Positions 19,004 to 28,158 of a stretch of 64,000 nucleotides of DNA are shown in pieces (the first letter of the stretch is position 1; every line of letters starts with the position of its first letter). The translations under genes were made by a program, and so were the position numbers. This stretch comes from Halomonas sp. MCCC 1A13316 (GTDB taxonomy: Bacteria; Pseudomonadota; Gammaproteobacteria; Pseudomonadales; Halomonadaceae): contig NZ_CP053382.1 in assembly GCF_014931605.1 (NCBI RefSeq), positions 1,736,001-1,800,000 of the forward strand, in the 5' to 3' direction. The notes under the pieces are model-generated. The model made no database searches and was not told where the DNA came from. It worked only from the letters and a program-made list of their open reading frames with translations.

Positions 19004-19909
19004 TCAACGCTGGGAATGTGCATCTCGCGCCAGGAAATCGTCGAGTTCACTCAGGTTGGGGGTGGCGATCCCATGCCGTAGGGCGGCGGACAGCAGGGGC
19101 TGAAGAATGGCCTCGCGTTCGGTGGGTCTCCCGGCCATTACGTCCTGCAGCATGGAGGCGCGGTTGTTGGCGGTTGCAGCGATTACCTGCCATACCAGGG
19201 CATGCCAGCCCAATGCAGGGGTTACGACGCCTTCGGCGGTCATGATCTTGGCGACTTCGTCGATGATACGTTCCACCATGGGGCGGAACGGGCGGTCGCG
19301 CAGTTGGCCATTGCGGATGCGAAAGCGGGCCACCAGCGGATTGATGGCAGCGTTCACCGCCAGCTTGTGCCACAGACGGGTCCCGATGTCGTCGACTGCT
19401 TTGGCGGCCAGCCCCGCCTGGCCGAATAGTGCGGCCAGCTCGCGGCAGAGCGGCGCATGGCGATGGGCGAGGTCGCCGATATACGTGATGCCGCGACCGG
19501 CATGGGTCACCCCTTCATCGCCATGGACCCAGGCGCCTTCAGTGGTCGAGGCGCACAGCACCGGACCCGGATGGCGGCGGTCGAGCTCGGGCTGTACCTG
19601 GTAGCCGTTCTGCCACAGCACCAGCGTCGGCGTGCCGGGCAGCCGGGCCATGGCAGCGGCGTAGGCGGCTTCGGTGGCATAGGCCTTGGTGGTCAGGTGC
19701 AGGAAGGCGGGCGTCTCGGGCGGCAGCCGGTCGACTTCGAGCGCGGCAAGCTGGCGTGAGCGGCACGTGCCTTCCGGTGTGGTCAGGGTCTGCCCGGCAG
19801 GCAACGTGCGGCGGCCGGCCAGCGTCACCGGCACGACATCAGCCAGGTACATGGCCAGCAGCCGGCCCAGGGCGCCGGGGCCGACGATCAGGTGGGGAAA
19901 GTCGTTCAT
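19004..19909 (-). CDS. panE: 2-dehydropantoate 2-reductase family protein
   Basis: PanE reduces ketopantoate to pantoate with NADPH on the route to CoA. The 301-residue protein begins with the Rossmann motif IVGPGALGRLLAMYLAD. Other family features are LVLWQNGYQVQ, the TTTEGAWVHGDEGVTHAGRG-type region and a catalytic-lysine region DDIGTRLWHKLAVNAAINPL. The C-terminal domain ends with a conserved SMLQDVMAGRPTE box that binds substrate. Family assignment is firm; the exact substrate is inferred, since ketopantoate reductase paralogs exist. Confidence 0.85.
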   Translation of the reverse strand: MNDFPHLIVGPGALGRLLAMYLADVVPVTLAGRRTLPAGQTLTTPEGTCRSRQLAALEVDRLPPETPAFLHLTTKAYATEAAYAAAMARLPGTPTLVLWQNGYQVQPELDRRHPGPVLCASTTEGAWVHGDEGVTHAGRGITYIGDLAHRHAPLCRELAALFGQAGLAAKAVDDIGTRLWHKLAVNAAINPLVARFRIRNGQLRDRPFRPMVERIIDEVAKIMTAEGVVTPALGWHALVWQVIAATANNRASMLQDVMAGRPTEREAILQPLLSAALRHGIATPNLSELDDFLARDAHSQR

Positions 19910-19976
19910 GGTCTGCCTTGGTCATCGGACAGAGTCAGCATACCGATGCCGGGTGGCCTGATGCCAGCTCGCTGGA

Positions 19977-21908
19977 TCATGCCTTCGAGCGCGGTTTGCG
20001 TCGGGTCCGCCCCGTAGCGCTGCGGCCGCGTCGGCTCTTGCCACTCGCCCCGTGTCGTCTCGATGCGGCTGCGGCGGCCTCGCCCTGGGCTGTGGCCATG
20101 GCCTGGCGCAGGTGATTCGCGTCGGCGCTGCCCAGCAGGCCATGCAAGTCTTCGATTAGCGAGGCAAGGAAGGGGGCTGGATCGTCGTCACGCTCGGCGA
20201 TGGCCGTCAGCCTCTGTTCCCAGAGGGCCGTACGCTCCGGGCGGGACGCGGCCTCGGGCAACGAGGCGATGAGGCCTGTGCCCAGCCGAGTCGCACGCAG
20301 CGTCTTCTTCTGACGCACCAGGAAGCCGCGCTCGATCAGCGTCTCGATGATGCCGGCGCGGGTCGCCTCGGTACCCAGGCCATCATGCTCACGCAGGGTG
20401 CGCCTGACTTCGGGGTCGTCGACGTAGCGGGCGATATTCATCATCGCTTTGATCAAGCTGGCGTCGTTGAAGGGTTCCGGAGGGCGTGTCTCACGATCCT
20501 CGACCTCACAGGCCATCACGCGGCAGCCTTCACCCTCAGTGAGAGGAGGCAGCGGCGGAGCCTCGTCTCGGGTGGTGAACAGCGGCTTCCAGCCCGGCTG
20601 GAGCACCTCCTGGCCGCTGGCGCGAAAACGCTCGCCTAGAAGGGTGAATTCCGCCTTCACTTCACGCACGATCAATGGGGAATAGAATTGGGCCAGCACG
20701 TTGCGTGCTATCAGACGGAAAACGTCGGCTTCGGCACGCTCCAGGCGCTCGAGTTCGGCCGGCTTGCCGGTGGGGGCGAGCGCATGGTGAGCGCCCACCT
20801 TCTTGTCGTCCCAGGCCTTGGAGCGCAGGGCGAAATCTGCCCCGGCGAGCCAACCGCGTAGGGTCTCGTCCTGGCTGCAGGCGCTTGCCAGGGTGGCGCG
20901 CGCCTGGGCCAGATGCTCCTCGGGCAGGTAGCGACAATCCGAACGCGGGTAGGTGATCAGCTTGTGGCGTTCATAGAGGCGTTGGCATATGTCCAGTACG
21001 GCCTGGGCCGAAAGCCCGAAGCGCCGCGCAGCGTCTACCTGTAATGCCGAAAGCGAATAGGGCAGCGGGGCGGATTGACGCTTCTGGCGGGACTCGAGCG
21101 AGGTCAGCTTACCCTCGGCGCCGGGCAGTTGCGCTGCCAGCGCTTCGGCCGGAGCACGTTCGAGCAGACGGCCCTGGTCGTCGAGGCGGTGGTGCTCGAC
21201 CGGTTGCCACCAGGCGCGCAGCTGCCCGCCGGTAACCGCCAGATCGGCCCACAGCACGTAAAAGGGGTAGGGTCGGAAGTCGCGGATCTCTGCGTCGCGG
21301 CGCACTACCAGCCCGAGTACCGGGGTCTGCACCCGGCCCACCGAGAGAACGCCGTCATGCCCGGCCTGGCGACCGGTCAGGGTCCAGGCGCGGGTCAGGT
21401 TGATGCCGTACAGCCAGTCGGCACGCGAGCGCGACTCGGCGGCACGGTAGAGCGGCAGGTAGTGGGCGTTGTCCTCCAGCCGCGCCAGGGCCCGCTGTAT
21501 CGCGGGCCGGTTGAGGTCGCTGACCAGCAGACGCGCCACGGGCCCCTTCCAGCCCAGGTACTCGATGACTTCCTGCACCAGCAGTTGCCCTTCGCGATCG
21601 GGGTCGCCGGCATGCACCACTTCCCCGGCTTGCTTGAGCAGCTTGCGAATAACGGCGAGTTGCCCTTTGGCCTTGGGCCGCGGGCTGAGTTGCCAGCGTG
21701 TCGGCAGGATCGGCAAGTGATCCAGCCGCCACTGCTTGAACGCGGGGTCGTAAGCGTCGGGAGGTGCCTGCTCCAGCAGATGGCCCAGGCACCAGGTCAC
21801 CACGGTTTCACCGGCGTGAAGGGCACCGTCTTCACGGCGTGCCCCGCCCGGCAGGGCCTCGGCGATGGCGCGGGCCAGGCTGGGTTTTTCGGCGATGATC
21901 AGGCGCAT
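19977..21908 (-). CDS. topB: DNA topoisomerase III
   Basis: TopB is a type IA topoisomerase that decatenates replication intermediates. The ATG at 21908 follows GGAAAGG and gives MRLIIAEKPSLARAI. The 643-residue protein has the TOPRIM domain with the acidic motif HAGDPDREGQLL, the SVGRVQTPVLGLV box and the catalytic tyrosine in LITYPRSDCRYLP. The C-terminal tail is Lys/Arg-rich (SRRGRSATGRTRRK), probably DNA-binding; the zinc-finger region of longer topoisomerases is absent, as in other TopB proteins. The neighbouring ABC1 kinase is divergent. Confidence 0.95.
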   Translation of the reverse strand: MRLIIAEKPSLARAIAEALPGGARREDGALHAGETVVTWCLGHLLEQAPPDAYDPAFKQWRLDHLPILPTRWQLSPRPKAKGQLAVIRKLLKQAGEVVHAGDPDREGQLLVQEVIEYLGWKGPVARLLVSDLNRPAIQRALARLEDNAHYLPLYRAAESRSRADWLYGINLTRAWTLTGRQAGHDGVLSVGRVQTPVLGLVVRRDAEIRDFRPYPFYVLWADLAVTGGQLRAWWQPVEHHRLDDQGRLLERAPAEALAAQLPGAEGKLTSLESRQKRQSAPLPYSLSALQVDAARRFGLSAQAVLDICQRLYERHKLITYPRSDCRYLPEEHLAQARATLASACSQDETLRGWLAGADFALRSKAWDDKKVGAHHALAPTGKPAELERLERAEADVFRLIARNVLAQFYSPLIVREVKAEFTLLGERFRASGQEVLQPGWKPLFTTRDEAPPLPPLTEGEGCRVMACEVEDRETRPPEPFNDASLIKAMMNIARYVDDPEVRRTLREHDGLGTEATRAGIIETLIERGFLVRQKKTLRATRLGTGLIASLPEAASRPERTALWEQRLTAIAERDDDPAPFLASLIEDLHGLLGSADANHLRQAMATAQGEAAAAASRRHGASGKSRRGRSATGRTRRKPRSKA

Positions 21909-22038
21909 GTCACCTTTCCGCTGCAGTCGGTTCATTTATGGATATTCTTACAGTAATCGATGAACATGGCCAGGGTCCGAAAGCGCGACGAGCTGTACAA
22001 TGCCGAGACGGAAAAACGACAGAGGGGAGAGCGCTACC

Positions 22039-23283
22039 ATGCGGGAGCGGGGAAGGACGCGACGGCTGTTGGGTCTCGGGGCGCGTACCGGCGGCACCCT
22101 GCTGCGCAGCCGGCTCGGTGGCGAGGCCGACTGGCGCGCGCTGGGTGAGGCGCTTTTCGAAGGGCTTTCCGAGCTGAAGGGGCCGGCCATGAAGTTGGCC
22201 CAGATCATGGCCCAATGGGACGACTTGCTGCCGCCGGATCTTGCCGACGAGCTGGCGCGCCTGCAGCGTCAGGCCGAGCCCATGCCATGGGAAAGCATAC
22301 GCCGCACCCTGGTCGAGCAGTACGGCGAGCTGGACGTCCACTTTCGCGAGATCGAACCCAGGCCCTTCGCCAGTGCCTCCATGGGGCAGGTGCATCGTGC
22401 GGTGACCCAGGATGGCGAGACGCTGGTGCTCAAGGTGCAGTACCCGGGCCTGGCCGAAGTGCTGGAGAGCGACCTGGCCCAGCTTCGGCGCATCATGCGC
22501 CTCGGCCGTTGGCTCAAGGTATCCCGGGCGCGCCTGGACGCGTTGTTCGAGGAACTCGCCGCCAGCCTGCGCAGCGAACTCGATTATCACGCCGAGGCCC
22601 TCGCATTGGCGCGCTATCGGCAACGCTATGCTCATATGGAAGGCCTGCTGTTTCCCGAGCCATTACCCGAGCTCTCCGGCCCCCGTGTACTGGCCATGCG
22701 CTATGTGGCAGGCACGCCGCTGCGCGAGCTGGAAGAGGAGGACGCCGCCGTGCGGCAGCGTGTCGCCACGACCCTGGCCGACTGGCTCACCGAGGAGCTC
22801 TTCACCTATGGTGAGCTGCATGCCGATCCGCACGCCGGCAACTTTGCCGTCGATGCCGAGGGCCGGCTGGTGATCTACGACCTGGGTGCGGTGGTCGAGG
22901 TGCCGGAAACGCATCTGAAGGCAACGATGCAACTGCTCGATGCCACCCTGGCGGCCGACCCTATGGCCATGGACGACGCTCTGCGCCGACTGGGCGGCCG
23001 CCAGGGGAAGGGAGCACCGTTGGCGCTCTATCGCGAATCCGCCGAGGCAGTGGCGCCGCTGTTCGAGCCTGGGCCGCAGGACTTCTCCGATGTACGGGTG
23101 CATCGTCGCCTGCGCGACCTTACCCCCAAGGTGTGGGCCGCCATGGACCGCCTGCAGCCGCCAGCGGACGTGTTGCTGCTGTCGCGCACGCTGAACGGGC
23201 ACTACTGGAACCTGGTACGCCTGGGGGCTCGCCTCGACATGCATGCCCGCACCCGTCCACTGCTGGCCTGGGCGCGACGATGA
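22039..23283 (+). CDS. ABC1/AarF (UbiB-like) family protein kinase-like
   Basis: This is an atypical kinase/ATPase family protein; relatives support ubiquinone synthesis. Start at 22039 is preferred because AGGGGAGAG lies about 8 bases upstream; the in-frame ATG at 22000 has none. The 414-residue protein shows the family Ala-rich entry KGPAMKLAQIM, ASMGQVHRA, the lysine strand LVLKVQYPGL, the catalytic-loop analogue HADPHAGNF and the metal-binding IYDLGAVVEV. The lack of a C-terminal membrane anchor and the shorter length separate it from true UbiB. The SEC-C/TPR gene follows after 88 bases. Confidence 0.88.
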   Translation: MRERGRTRRLLGLGARTGGTLLRSRLGGEADWRALGEALFEGLSELKGPAMKLAQIMAQWDDLLPPDLADELARLQRQAEPMPWESIRRTLVEQYGELDVHFREIEPRPFASASMGQVHRAVTQDGETLVLKVQYPGLAEVLESDLAQLRRIMRLGRWLKVSRARLDALFEELAASLRSELDYHAEALALARYRQRYAHMEGLLFPEPLPELSGPRVLAMRYVAGTPLRELEEEDAAVRQRVATTLADWLTEELFTYGELHADPHAGNFAVDAEGRLVIYDLGAVVEVPETHLKATMQLLDATLAADPMAMDDALRRLGGRQGKGAPLALYRESAEAVAPLFEPGPQDFSDVRVHRRLRDLTPKVWAAMDRLQPPADVLLLSRTLNGHYWNLVRLGARLDMHARTRPLLAWARR

Positions 23284-23371
23284 GCCCCAGCAGCGATGCC
23301 TGGCTTGTGTGCAGCATCGAACCACGCTTCCCTGTTACTATATGCGCCTTTTTGAACTGGCGGAGAGAGTG

Positions 23372-25189
23372 ATGCTGGCAGTATGGGTGGAACAGCTGCT
23401 GGGCTATGCTTCGGGTGCCTTGGCAGCCATCCGTGAGGAGGAGCGCTATCCGGCTTTCATGGCCTGGGCGCGTGAGGAGGGTGCCGTGCTGATGGGCGGC
23501 GACCTGGCGATGGCCCAGGCGCTCGCACCCATCCTGTGGAGCCAGACCCCGCTCGAACGCGCCGGCTTCACCTGCGAGCCTTTGGCACGCCCAGGCCGCA
23601 ACGAGCCCTGCTGGTGCGACTCCGGGCGCAAGACCAAACATTGCTGCGGGGCGGTCTCGATGCCTGCCGAAGTGCCCGACCACCTGATGTGGATGCTCTC
23701 GCTGCGCGACTGGAAGGGACCGACGCTCAAGGCCGCCCTGGAGAGCGGCAACGCCCCCGCCCAGGCCCTGCTCGAGGCTGGGCTCATCGCCGCCGAAACG
23801 GGCCAGCGTGGGCGTGCCCAACAGATCCTGGAATCGCTGTTCCAGCGGGCCGACTGGTCGCGCCTTCCGGCCCAGGCCGAGCCTGCCTTCGAACTGCTGA
23901 TCGACCTCTACCAGGAGCGCGGCTTCATCCGCAAGCGCGCCGAACTGCTCGACGAAGTGCTCGATCGCGGCCCGCTGTTCCTGCGCGGCGTGGCCCTGGA
24001 GCGGCTGTGCCTGATGCACCTGGACAATGACGACCTGGATAGCGCCCGTTCCGCCTTCGTGAGAGCCCAGCAGGCCCTGCCCGATTCGCCGACCCTGGCT
24101 TATATCGAAGCCATGCTGCTGCTGCACGAGGGGCACGAAGAGGAAGCTGCCGAGCGTGCGCGCTTCTGGTTCCGGCGCCTGGCCCGCAAGGGCGAGCTGG
24201 AGCCCGACCAGCTGCAGTTCCTGGCCGACCTGGCGGAGAATCCCGGTGCTACCCTGGCCGATCAGTTGCTCAACGCCGAAGAGGACCTGGCGGAGCCGCT
24301 AGCCGCCTTGCAGGAGTTGCTGTCGGAACTGCCCACTGCGCGCGGTCTGGACGTGCGCCGGACCACCGCAGGGGAGCTTGAATATCACAGCAGTGCCCGG
24401 GAGGACACCTTGTTCGCCGCCTGGCAGAAGGTCTTCCAGGTGGAAGTGGATGACGAAAGCGCGCTGGGTCTCAAGGGCGATCCCTGGGTTCAGGCCGGCG
24501 ACTGGCTGCGCGAGATCTGCGCCCACCCCGAATGGCTCGATTCGCCGCGGGTAGTGGAGTCGCTGACCCTGGCCCTGACCAGCCGCTTCGGCAGCCTGCC
24601 GTGGATGTCGCCGAGCCTGTTCGAGCCCTTGGCCGATCGGCTGGAGCGCTGGCTCGAGCGGGTCCGCGAAGAGGGCGTGGGCTCCTTCCTGTGGGATAGC
24701 GCCGACAATGCCGTGCTGCTGCGTACCGGTCTGGCGCTCGTGGTCGGCATGGAGCGGGGCGCCCGTGAGCGCTCCCGGCGCCTGGCCGAGCGCTTGCTGT
24801 CGCTCGATGACCAGGACAGCCTGGGCCTGCAGGAGCTGGTGCTCGACCAACTGCTGCGAGAAGGGCGCAACCGCGACGCTTTGGCCGTGACCGAGACCCG
24901 GCGCGACGATACCCCTGTGCTGGGGCTTCTCATGGGCCGGGCGCTAGCGCTGTTTCGGCTCGAGCGCATCGACGAGGCCAACGAGGCGCTGCGCGAAGTG
25001 CGCCACCACAATCCACATGCGTTGCCCATGCTCTGCGCTGAGCAGACCCGCCCGGTGCAGTTGGGCCCGGATAGCGTCGCCGAGCCTGGCACTCGCGCCG
25101 AGGCGTGGCAATATCGCACCCTGATGCGCGACCAGTGGCGTGCTACGCCGGGCGCCCTGGCTTGGCTGCAGGAGACGCTTGACGACTGA
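23372..25189 (+). CDS. SEC-C motif protein with TPR-like repeats
   Basis: The ATG at 23372 has GGAGAG 4-9 bases upstream and gives MLAVWVEQLLG; an upstream in-frame ATG at 23342 has no such site. The 605-residue protein carries a SEC-C zinc-binding motif near residue 75-95 (GRNEPCWCDSGRKTKHCCG), the same metal-binding module that ends SecA. The remainder is helical, Ala/Leu/Glu-rich and repeat-like, consistent with TPR-type packing (for example EAGLIAAETGQRGRAQQILE). No catalytic motif is visible. Family members are unassigned; a scaffold role is inference. Confidence 0.75.
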   Translation: MLAVWVEQLLGYASGALAAIREEERYPAFMAWAREEGAVLMGGDLAMAQALAPILWSQTPLERAGFTCEPLARPGRNEPCWCDSGRKTKHCCGAVSMPAEVPDHLMWMLSLRDWKGPTLKAALESGNAPAQALLEAGLIAAETGQRGRAQQILESLFQRADWSRLPAQAEPAFELLIDLYQERGFIRKRAELLDEVLDRGPLFLRGVALERLCLMHLDNDDLDSARSAFVRAQQALPDSPTLAYIEAMLLLHEGHEEEAAERARFWFRRLARKGELEPDQLQFLADLAENPGATLADQLLNAEEDLAEPLAALQELLSELPTARGLDVRRTTAGELEYHSSAREDTLFAAWQKVFQVEVDDESALGLKGDPWVQAGDWLREICAHPEWLDSPRVVESLTLALTSRFGSLPWMSPSLFEPLADRLERWLERVREEGVGSFLWDSADNAVLLRTGLALVVGMERGARERSRRLAERLLSLDDQDSLGLQELVLDQLLREGRNRDALAVTETRRDDTPVLGLLMGRALALFRLERIDEANEALREVRHHNPHALPMLCAEQTRPVQLGPDSVAEPGTRAEAWQYRTLMRDQWRATPGALAWLQETLDD

Positions 25190-25198
25190 GCGTCCTGG

Positions 25199-26566
25199 TC
25201 AGGCCGCGCGAGGAGTGGGTGTGGGTACCAGCTCCTTGTCGCGGCTGATCCAGATAGCCAGCGCGATGGCAGGCAGTCCCAGGGCCGTAGAGATAAGGAA
25301 GAAAGTGGCGTAACCCTGAGCCTCCACCACCAGCCCGCCGAAGCCGCTCAGGAACTTGCCCGGCAGCGTCATTAGCGACGAGAACAGGGCGTACTGGGTC
25401 GCGGTGTAGGCGCGCGAGGTCAAGCTCGACAGGAAGGCAATGAATACCGCACTGGCCAGGCCGTTGGCCAGGTTGTCTCCAACGATGGCCATCACCAGCA
25501 TCGGCAGGCTCTGGCCAGCCAGCGCCAGGGCGGCGAACAGCAGGTTGGTCAGGGTAGCCGCTGTCGCACCCAGTATAAGGATCGGGCCGATACCGTAGCG
25601 GGCCACCAGCAGCCCGCCCAGAATGCCGCCACCGATGCTCATGGCGATGCCGAACACGTTGGTGACGTTGGCAATGGTTTCCAGCGAAAAGCCCATGTCG
25701 ATGTAGAGGGGGTTGGCCATCGAGGCCATGGCCAGGTCGCTGATGCGAAACACGGCCACGAACACCAGCAGCCACAGCGCCTTGAGCCGGTGTCGAGTAA
25801 TGAAATCGGTGAAGGGGCAGACCACCGCGCCGATCAGCCAGGCGCCCATGCGACGCAACAGGCGCGGCTTGCCACGGCTGGCACGGATGAAGGCTCGCAC
25901 ACGGGGCTCATGGATCAACTGCGTGGTCAGCGACAGGCGCTTGGGTTCCGGGCGCAACAGGACCGTGATTACGCCAACACCGACCAATAGCGCCATGCTC
26001 AGGTAGGCGGCCTGCCAGGAGAGCCAGGAGGCGACGTAAAGGGCGCCGGCTCCGGCAGCCAGCAGCCCGCCGCGATAGCCGATGATATAGGTCGAGGCCA
26101 TGGCCGCCTGCATGTCATCCGGCGCCGACTCGATGCGGAAGGCGTCGATGGCGATGTCCTGGGTAGCCGAGCCGAAGGCCACCAGCAGAGCGAAAGCGGC
26201 CACTAGCGTCAGGTTCTGCTGTGGTTCGAGATTTGCCAGGCCCACCAGGCCGCCGATGATCATGGCCTGGGCCACCAGCATCCAGCTACGTCGCTGGCCC
26301 AGGACGCGCGTCAGCAGCGGCAGGGCCAGGCGATCCACCACCGGCGCCCAGAAGAACTTGATCGAATAGAGCATGCCGATCCAGGCGAAGAAGCCGATGG
26401 CCGCGACCTGGACACCATCGCTGCGCAGCCAGGCAGAGAGGGTCGAGAATACCAGTAGGAACGGCAAGCCGGCCGAAAACCCCAGGAACAGCATGGTGAT
26501 CACGGGAGCCCGAAGATAGATGGCCAAAGCGGCTCCCCAACTGCGCTGAGCGGTAGGGATGGTCAT
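25199..26566 (-). CDS. ampG: AmpG-type muropeptide MFS transporter
   Basis: AmpG imports anhydro-muropeptides for peptidoglycan recycling and indirectly controls AmpC beta-lactamase. The ATG at 26566 follows AAGGAG 11 bases upstream; the longer open frame upstream runs through rfaH in antisense and is not coding. The 455-residue protein has about 12 or more membrane segments. AmpG-type signatures include LGFSAGLPFLLVFSTLSAWL, FFAWIGMLYSIKFFWAPVVD and ATQDIAIDAFRIE. It is divergent from rfaH across 177 bases. Confidence 0.9.
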   Translation of the reverse strand: MTIPTAQRSWGAALAIYLRAPVITMLFLGFSAGLPFLLVFSTLSAWLRSDGVQVAAIGFFAWIGMLYSIKFFWAPVVDRLALPLLTRVLGQRRSWMLVAQAMIIGGLVGLANLEPQQNLTLVAAFALLVAFGSATQDIAIDAFRIESAPDDMQAAMASTYIIGYRGGLLAAGAGALYVASWLSWQAAYLSMALLVGVGVITVLLRPEPKRLSLTTQLIHEPRVRAFIRASRGKPRLLRRMGAWLIGAVVCPFTDFITRHRLKALWLLVFVAVFRISDLAMASMANPLYIDMGFSLETIANVTNVFGIAMSIGGGILGGLLVARYGIGPILILGATAATLTNLLFAALALAGQSLPMLVMAIVGDNLANGLASAVFIAFLSSLTSRAYTATQYALFSSLMTLPGKFLSGFGGLVVEAQGYATFFLISTALGLPAIALAIWISRDKELVPTPTPRAA

Positions 26567-26626
26567 GCGTGACGAAACTCCTTGATTTACAGTGGCCGGG
26601 GGGCGGCCCGCCGCCGGCAACAGTGT

Positions 26627-26632
26627 TAGAAT
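26627..26632 (+). promoter_or_regulatory. possible -10 box of rfaH
   Basis: TAGAAT in the ampG-rfaH divergent region matches the -10 consensus in five of six bases. No good -35 sits at the right distance. A 7-base-pair hairpin (GCCCACC/GGTGGGC, 26634-26657) would lie at the start of the transcript. Confidence 0.3.
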
Positions 26633-26743
26633 GGCCCACCGCACGGCGGAGGTGGGCGGCCCAGGAGGCCCTATGTTCCGGCCGCTCGATTGTTGCAGAG
26701 CCCCGGCACCGTTGCCAGCAGGATATCCCGGTAGGAGCCCTTC

Positions 26744-27286
26744 ATGAGCCACAGCGAACGTCAGCCGATCGAAGACAAGAACGATAGCCTGCCGCGCTGG
26801 TACGTCGTTCAGTGCAAGGGCGGGGAGTCCTTCCGTGCCTCGGAGCATCTGGCCAACCAGGGTTACGAGCTGTTCCATCCCGTTCTGCAAGTGCAGAAGA
26901 AACGCGGTGGCAAGCTGGTATGGCTGGACGAGCCGCTTTTCCCCCATTACCTGTTCATCCGTCTCGACCGTATTGCCAGCAACTGGCGGCCGATCCGCTC
27001 GACTCGTGGCGTACTCCGGATCGTCACTTTCGGCGACCGCCCGCTGCCGGTCGACGACGAGCTGGTTGCGATGCTTCGAGAGCAGGGCGCGCAAGGACAA
27101 GAGAACGTCGCCAACGTTTATTTCCGCGCCGGCGAGAAGGTAGAGATCACCGAAGGGCCGTTCAAGGATCTGCAGGCGGTCTTTGCCAGTCACAAGGGCG
27201 ACGAGCGTGCAATCGTGCTGCTCAACCTGCTCAATCGCCAGCAGCAACTGGAGATGCCCGTAGCGAATCTGCGCCCGCGGACGTGA
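26744..27286 (+). CDS. rfaH: transcription antiterminator RfaH
   Basis: RfaH is a NusG paralog that travels with RNA polymerase after recruitment at ops sites and boosts long surface-polysaccharide or secretion operons. The 180-residue protein starts its NGN domain at PRWYVVQCKGGESFRASEHL, has the family stretch GGKLVWLDEPLFPHYLFIRL, and ends in a KOW domain (YFRAGEKVEITEGPFKDLQ). The extra residues between the first beta strand and the FPHYLF box and the RSTRGV segment match RfaH better than NusG. No ops element was seen in the window, so its targets lie elsewhere. Confidence 0.9.
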   Translation: MSHSERQPIEDKNDSLPRWYVVQCKGGESFRASEHLANQGYELFHPVLQVQKKRGGKLVWLDEPLFPHYLFIRLDRIASNWRPIRSTRGVLRIVTFGDRPLPVDDELVAMLREQGAQGQENVANVYFRAGEKVEITEGPFKDLQAVFASHKGDERAIVLLNLLNRQQQLEMPVANLRPRT

Positions 27287-27330
27287 TTCCTCCTGGCGCC
27301 CGCCTCGCCAACCGACCAAAGGAGACCGCC

Positions 27331-27837
27331 ATGAATATCGCTCCGCAGCGGGTCGTGACCCTGCACTATGTACTCAGCGACGAACAGGGCCAAGTGCTGG
27401 ACGACTCGCGGGCACGCGCCAAACCACTCGAGTACCTGCATGGCCATGACAATATCATGGCCGGCCTTGAGCAATGCCTGACGGGCCAACAGCCCGGCGC
27501 GCGATTGAGCGTTACGCTGCCGCCCACAGAGGCCTATGGCGAGCGCAACGACAACCTGATCCAGGAGGTTGGCCGCGGCGCCTTCCCTCATGACGACCTG
27601 GCGCCCGGTATGCGCTTCCAGACCCCCGGCGACGACGGCCCTCAGATCGTCACGGTGCTAGAAGTGCGTGATGACTCGGTAGTGATAGACACCAACCACC
27701 CTCTGGCCGGGCATACCCTGAGCTATGCGCTGGAAGTGCTCGACGTGCGCGAGGCGAGTCGCGCCGAACTGGCCAAGGGGCATCCGCTTCCTGCGGGTGT
27801 CGAGCCGTCCCAGGTCGAGGATCGCAAGGCTCCCTGA
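27331..27837 (+). CDS. slyD: SlyD-like FKBP-type peptidyl-prolyl isomerase
   Basis: FKBP-type isomerase and chaperone, related to SlyD/SlpA. The ATG at 27331 follows AAAGGAG 10 bases upstream; a longer in-frame extension runs back through rfaH in another frame and is not coding. The 168-residue protein has VTLHYVLSDEQGQVLDDS, the flap region EYLHGHDNIMAGLEQCL and PTEAYGERNDNLIQEV. The insert-in-flap (IF) domain spans about residues 70-125. The Cys/His-rich metal tail of E. coli SlyD is absent, so a role in nickel delivery is less likely. Confidence 0.88.
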   Translation: MNIAPQRVVTLHYVLSDEQGQVLDDSRARAKPLEYLHGHDNIMAGLEQCLTGQQPGARLSVTLPPTEAYGERNDNLIQEVGRGAFPHDDLAPGMRFQTPGDDGPQIVTVLEVRDDSVVIDTNHPLAGHTLSYALEVLDVREASRAELAKGHPLPAGVEPSQVEDRKAP

Positions 27838-27862
27838 CCTCTCAACACTCGAATTGCCTCGA

Positions 27863-27934
27863 AAAACTGACCTGCATCAATCCGCTGCGCGGCACTCGTC
27901 GCGGCCGAGGCGAAATTTGATGCAGGTCAGTTTT
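27863..27934. promoter_or_regulatory. 18-bp inverted repeat holding two FNR/ANR-like boxes
   Basis: Perfect 18-base arms (AAAACTGACCTGCATCAA and its reverse complement) occupy 27863-27880 and 27917-27934, separated by 36 bases. Each arm contains CTGAC-N4-ATCAA, eight of ten matches to the FNR/ANR consensus TTGAT-N4-ATCAA. The right box (27917-27930, centre 27923.5) lies about 41.5 bases before a position near 27965, and TAGAGT at 27953-27958 could be the -10, the geometry of a class II FNR promoter. As RNA the arms could also form a slyD terminator hairpin ending in TTTT. Confidence 0.5.
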
Positions 27935-27993
27935 CTATGCGCTTCAACCGGCTAGAGTGAACCCATCACATCAGGTGACGGGGAGAAACCACC

Positions 27994-28110
27994 ATGTACT
28001 GGGATGATGCAGTAGTTTTCGGGCTGGTAACCGTCGCAATGATGGTCGCTTTCATGGCAGGTTGGATCGGCTTCGTGATTCGCGATCATCGTCGCAAGCG
28101 CAAGCACTGA
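27994..28110 (+). CDS. 38-residue single-pass membrane protein
   Basis: The ATG is preceded by GGGGAG 7 bases upstream. Translation gives an acidic N-terminus (MYWDDAVV), one hydrophobic helix of about 22 residues (FGLVTVAMMVAFMAGWIGFV) and a basic C-terminus (RDHRRKRKH), which predicts N-out, C-in topology. A strong terminator follows 48 bases after the stop, so promoter, ribosome site, frame and terminator make a complete monocistronic unit. It resembles small unassigned membrane proteins such as DUF3149 members, but I cannot assign the family. The FNR/ANR-like promoter suggests low-oxygen expression. Confidence 0.7.
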   Translation: MYWDDAVVFGLVTVAMMVAFMAGWIGFVIRDHRRKRKH

Positions 28111-28158
28111 ACCAGTCTGTAGCAAGTCGTCAGGGGAGGGGGGATTTTCCCCCCAGTA

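Noticed and set aside
26812..27330. In-frame upstream extension of slyD
   Set aside because: It overlaps rfaH in another frame and lacks conservation; ATG 27331 has a good ribosome site.
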